Shown one piece after another: positions 6,072-7,031 of a DNA stretch of 7,031 nucleotides; position 1 is the first letter of the stretch, and each line of letters starts with the position of its first letter. This stretch comes from Candidatus Pacearchaeota archaeon CG10_big_fil_rev_8_21_14_0_10_35_13. GTDB lineage: Archaea; Nanobdellota; Nanobdellia; Pacearchaeales; GW2011-AR1. The DNA lies in the NCBI GenBank assembly GCA_002763035.1, contig PFDC01000176.1:406-7436 (forward strand), written 5' to 3'. The notes under the pieces were generated by a model, which was not told the origin of the DNA, did not search any database, and saw nothing but the letters and a program-made list of their open reading frames with translations. Position numbers and translations under genes: made by a program.

Positions 6072-6084
6072 TTTTTATTATTTT
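6072..6084 (+). terminator. T-rich terminator of the ribosomal stalk operon
   Basis: TTTTTATTATTTT starts two bases after the P1 stop codon and has no stem-loop, as expected for an archaeal intrinsic terminator. The remaining bases to 6149 contain no gene that I can see. Confidence 0.55.
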
Positions 6085-6149
6085 AAATACCGAGCTGATA
6101 ATCACTGCAATCATAATTCTAATTCTATAAACAAGCAGTAGCAATACTA

Positions 6150-6161
6150 ATTTTTAAAAAG
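6150..6161 (+). promoter_or_regulatory. TATA box of tRNA-Ser(CGA)
   Basis: ATTTTTAAAAAG is centred about 26 bases upstream of the first tRNA base at 6182, the standard archaeal distance for transcription starting at or next to the mature 5' end. Confidence 0.6.
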
Positions 6162-6181
6162 TGAACATTACTAGTAATCAT

Positions 6182-6283
6182 GCCTGCGTGGCGCAATGGT
6201 ACCGCAGCGGTCTCGAAGGTTCATTTAAGATGCGAGAGAACCGCGCCCTTACGGGCTTCCAGGTTCGATTCCTGGCGCAGGCG
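6182..6283 (+). tRNA. tRNA-Ser(CGA), with intron
   Basis: It reads serine codon UCG. Acceptor GCCTGCG (6182-6188) pairs with CGCAGGC (6276-6282), followed by discriminator G6283, the archaeal serine identity base; no CCA is encoded. The D arm has GCG/CGC with GG in the loop. The anticodon stem GCGGT (6207-6211) pairs with ACCGC (6240-6244) and the anticodon CGA is 6214-6216. A long variable arm GCCC-TTAC-GGGC (6245-6256) marks a class II tRNA, and the T arm is CCAGG/CCTGG (6259-6275) around TTCGATT. A 21-nt intron interrupts the anticodon loop; after removal the loop is CTCGAAA. Confidence 0.93.
6218..6238 (+). other. 21-nt tRNA intron at position 37/38
   Basis: Exon bases CTCG (6212-6215) pair with CGAG (6233-6236), giving the central 4-bp helix between bulges AAG (6216-6218) and AGA (6237-6239). 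Cutting between the second and third base of each bulge, as the archaeal splicing endonuclease does, removes exactly 6218-6238. The helix inside the intron is poor (only CAT/ATG, not directly abutting the bulge), so this is a relaxed bulge-helix-bulge motif. Confidence 0.85.
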
Positions 6284-6408
6284 TAAATGAATAAGATAAG
6301 AATATTTTATGAATGGCTTATAGGAAAGAAGAAAGAAATAAAGAATTGATAAAAGAAAACCTTTCTTTGAAAGCAACTAAGAGTTTTTAAGACTATTGTT
6401 AAAGAAAG

Positions 6409-6434
6409 TAATCATTAAGGGATAATAATCATTA
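6409..6434 (+). repeat. TAATCATTA direct repeat upstream of the orphan gene
   Basis: TAATCATTA occurs at 6409-6417 and 6426-6434, 17 bp apart start to start; each copy is palindromic except for its central base. The second copy runs into a TATA-like CATTATAAG (6430-6438) centred about 28 bases before the ATG at 6463, so the repeats sit where an operator would be. In AT-rich DNA a nine-base repeat can be chance. Confidence 0.35.
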
Positions 6435-6462
6435 TAAGAAAAAGTTTTCTAAATAAGTTTTG

Positions 6463-6750
6463 ATGACACATCAAAAAAACGATAAAGAGAGGGGGAAAGA
6501 ATATAGAGGATGGGATGCTAAAAATAACGGATACGAAGATAGAAAAACACTATGCTTATTATTAAGTATTGACTATGAAACCCTCGAGAAGAGAGGGAGA
6601 GTTAGAACATTAGAAATACCAAGGCTTGGATGGACCATTCATTACTGGGGAAATCTTAATAGAGCCTACGTTGCCGACAAAGCAAACGGGAGTACACCAC
6701 TAAGAGACTCTAAAACTAGAAGAATTGTTGGTATCAGAATAGCAGAATAG
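6463..6750 (+). CDS. Unrecognised 95-residue protein gene between two tRNA-Ser genes
   Basis: I do not recognise the product. It is soluble and basic at both ends. The N-terminus is very hydrophilic (MTHQKNDKERGKEYRGWD). A core follows with TLCLLLSIDYETLEKRG, VRTLEIPRLGWTIHYWGN and LNRAYVADKANG, and the end is RRIVGIRIAE. The tryptophans and aromatic strands in the middle suggest a small beta-rich folded domain, not random translation, and frequent Gly, Arg and Trp are unlike chance ORFs in such AT-rich DNA. No cysteine-metal motif, signal peptide or membrane segment is seen. ATG 6463 is preferred to the in-frame TTG at 6460. There is no Shine-Dalgarno, but CATTATAAG at 6430-6438 is about 28 bases upstream, consistent with a nearly leaderless mRNA. 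A single gene lodged between tRNA genes may be a recent or mobile insertion, but no integrase or repeat boundary supports this. Confidence 0.65.
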   Translation: MTHQKNDKERGKEYRGWDAKNNGYEDRKTLCLLLSIDYETLEKRGRVRTLEIPRLGWTIHYWGNLNRAYVADKANGSTPLRDSKTRRIVGIRIAE

Positions 6751-6756
6751 TAAGGC

Positions 6757-6767
6757 TTTTAAGCATA
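6757..6767 (+). promoter_or_regulatory. Possible TATA box of tRNA-Ser(UGA)
   Basis: TTTTAAGCATA lies about 29 bases upstream of the tRNA start at 6791, a slightly long but acceptable distance. It begins only six bases after the orphan gene's stop codon, so the tRNA may also be reached by read-through from that gene. Confidence 0.4.
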
Positions 6768-6790
6768 ACTTCACCAAGATATACTGTTAA

Positions 6791-6871
6791 GCCCGCATCG
6801 CATAAAGGTATTGCACCGGTCTTGAGAACCGGGCCCTTACGGGCCTCCCCGTTCGATTCGGGGTGCGGGCG
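6791..6871 (+). tRNA. tRNA-Ser(UGA)
   Basis: It reads UCA and, by wobble, other UCN codons. Acceptor GCCCGCA (6791-6797) pairs with TGCGGGC (6864-6870), then discriminator G6871; CCA is not encoded. The D stem is GCA/TGC with GG in the loop. Anticodon stem CCGGT/ACCGG (6816-6820, 6828-6832) closes loop CTTGAGA with anticodon TGA at 6823-6825 and no intron. The long variable arm GCCCTTACGGGC (6833-6844) is identical to that of the CGA gene, and the T arm is CCCCG/CGGGG around TTCGATT. All stems are well paired, so it should be functional. Confidence 0.95.
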
Positions 6872-7031
6872 TCTAATTTCGTTAAGTTAGTGGTTGGTCT
6901 TAATTGATTTGTAGTGTTTTTATTAAGATTATTTTAGTTTTATTGTTGATATTATGTCTTGATTTTTTCTTAAGAGATTAATTTGTGATAGTTTTAGATG
7001 TTTATCAGTAGGTCGTTTTCTTACAATTATT
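6872..7031. other. T-rich tail without a convincing gene
   Basis: By hand count these 160 bases are T 86, A 37, G 28, C 9 on the + strand, the reverse of the A-rich composition seen before it. A T-run at 6917-6921 may end the tRNA transcript. On the - strand one frame is open from the window edge (7030) to a TAA at 6929-6931, giving 33 residues including RPTDKHLKLSQINLLRKN; it could be the tail of a gene lying beyond the window, but few of its codons start with G, which argues against coding. Confidence 0.4.

Noticed and set aside
5596..6144. Long open frame on the - strand opposite uL10 and P1
   Set aside because: It is antisense to two certain ribosomal protein genes, is rich in Ser/Ala/Leu as a mirror of their codons, and has no start signals.
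6287..6349. A 20-residue ORF just after tRNA-Ser(CGA)
   Set aside because: It has no ribosome-binding site or promoter of its own, and short open frames are expected in A-rich DNA.
6361..6373. CTTTC-TTT-GAAAG hairpin as a terminator
   Set aside because: The stem is 5 bp with a 3-base loop, AT-rich, and is not followed by a T-run, so it is likely chance.
6182..6871. tRNA pair as attL/attR of an integrated element
   Set aside because: The two tRNAs share the variable arm and TTCGATT, but their acceptor and T stems differ, no repeated 3' segment bounds the interval, and there is no integrase; shared parts fit isoacceptor identity.
6929..7030. C-terminal part of a gene on the - strand at the window edge
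   Set aside because: The frame is open for only 33 codons with few G-starting codons; it is mentioned in the tail entry but not called without sequence beyond 7031.
1..7031. CRISPR arrays, insertion sequences, toxin-antitoxin pairs or other defence genes
   Set aside because: No regularly spaced repeats, transposase or nuclease motifs, or terminal inverted repeats are seen on either strand.

Overview
The window looks like ordinary, gene-dense chromosome from an AT-rich archaeon, most likely a small-genome DPANN lineage of the Woesearchaeota/Pacearchaeota type (lineage is inference). The archaeal assignment rests on a hypusine-type aIF5A, a zinc-ribbon eL40, an archaeal uL1-uL10-P1 stalk operon, TATA-box promoters with at least one apparent leaderless start, a tRNA-Ser with a 21-nt intron at position 37/38 and a recognisable bulge-helix-bulge core, and tRNA genes with no encoded CCA.

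Layout. 1-1926: a + strand cluster of aIF5A (5' end cut off), eL40 and a site-2-type intramembrane zinc protease. 2063-2140: a 25-residue lysine/alanine-rich microprotein gene with its own TATA box, Shine-Dalgarno and T-rich terminator. 2222-3086: a divergent pair, a small conserved-looking Rossmann-like protein (- strand) and a winged-helix regulator (+ strand), separated by a 70-bp spacer holding an 18-bp perfect palindrome. 3087-4205 (-): a family 2 glycosyltransferase with C-terminal TPR repeats, whose stop codon abuts that of the winged-helix gene. 4206-6084: a divergent promoter on a palindromic TATA box, a structured leader, then the tightly packed uL1-uL10-P1 (L12) operon and its T-rich terminator. 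6182-6871: two tRNA-Ser genes (CGA with intron, UGA without) flanking an unrecognised 95-residue gene. 6872-7031: a T-rich tail with no convincing gene.

Most genes serve translation: decoding of serine codons, the large subunit (eL40, uL1), the GTPase-activating stalk (uL10, P1) that recruits elongation factors, and aIF5A, which relieves stalled peptidyl transfer. The protease and glycosyltransferase belong to the cell envelope or glycoconjugate side.

I found no defence system, CRISPR array, transposon or other clearly new system. The points most worth a second look are the short uL10 lacking the usual archaeal tail, the lysine-rich microprotein, the two palindromic divergent promoters, the possible uL1-mRNA structure, the orphan gene between the tRNAs, and a strong strand-composition bias that reverses in the last 160 bases.
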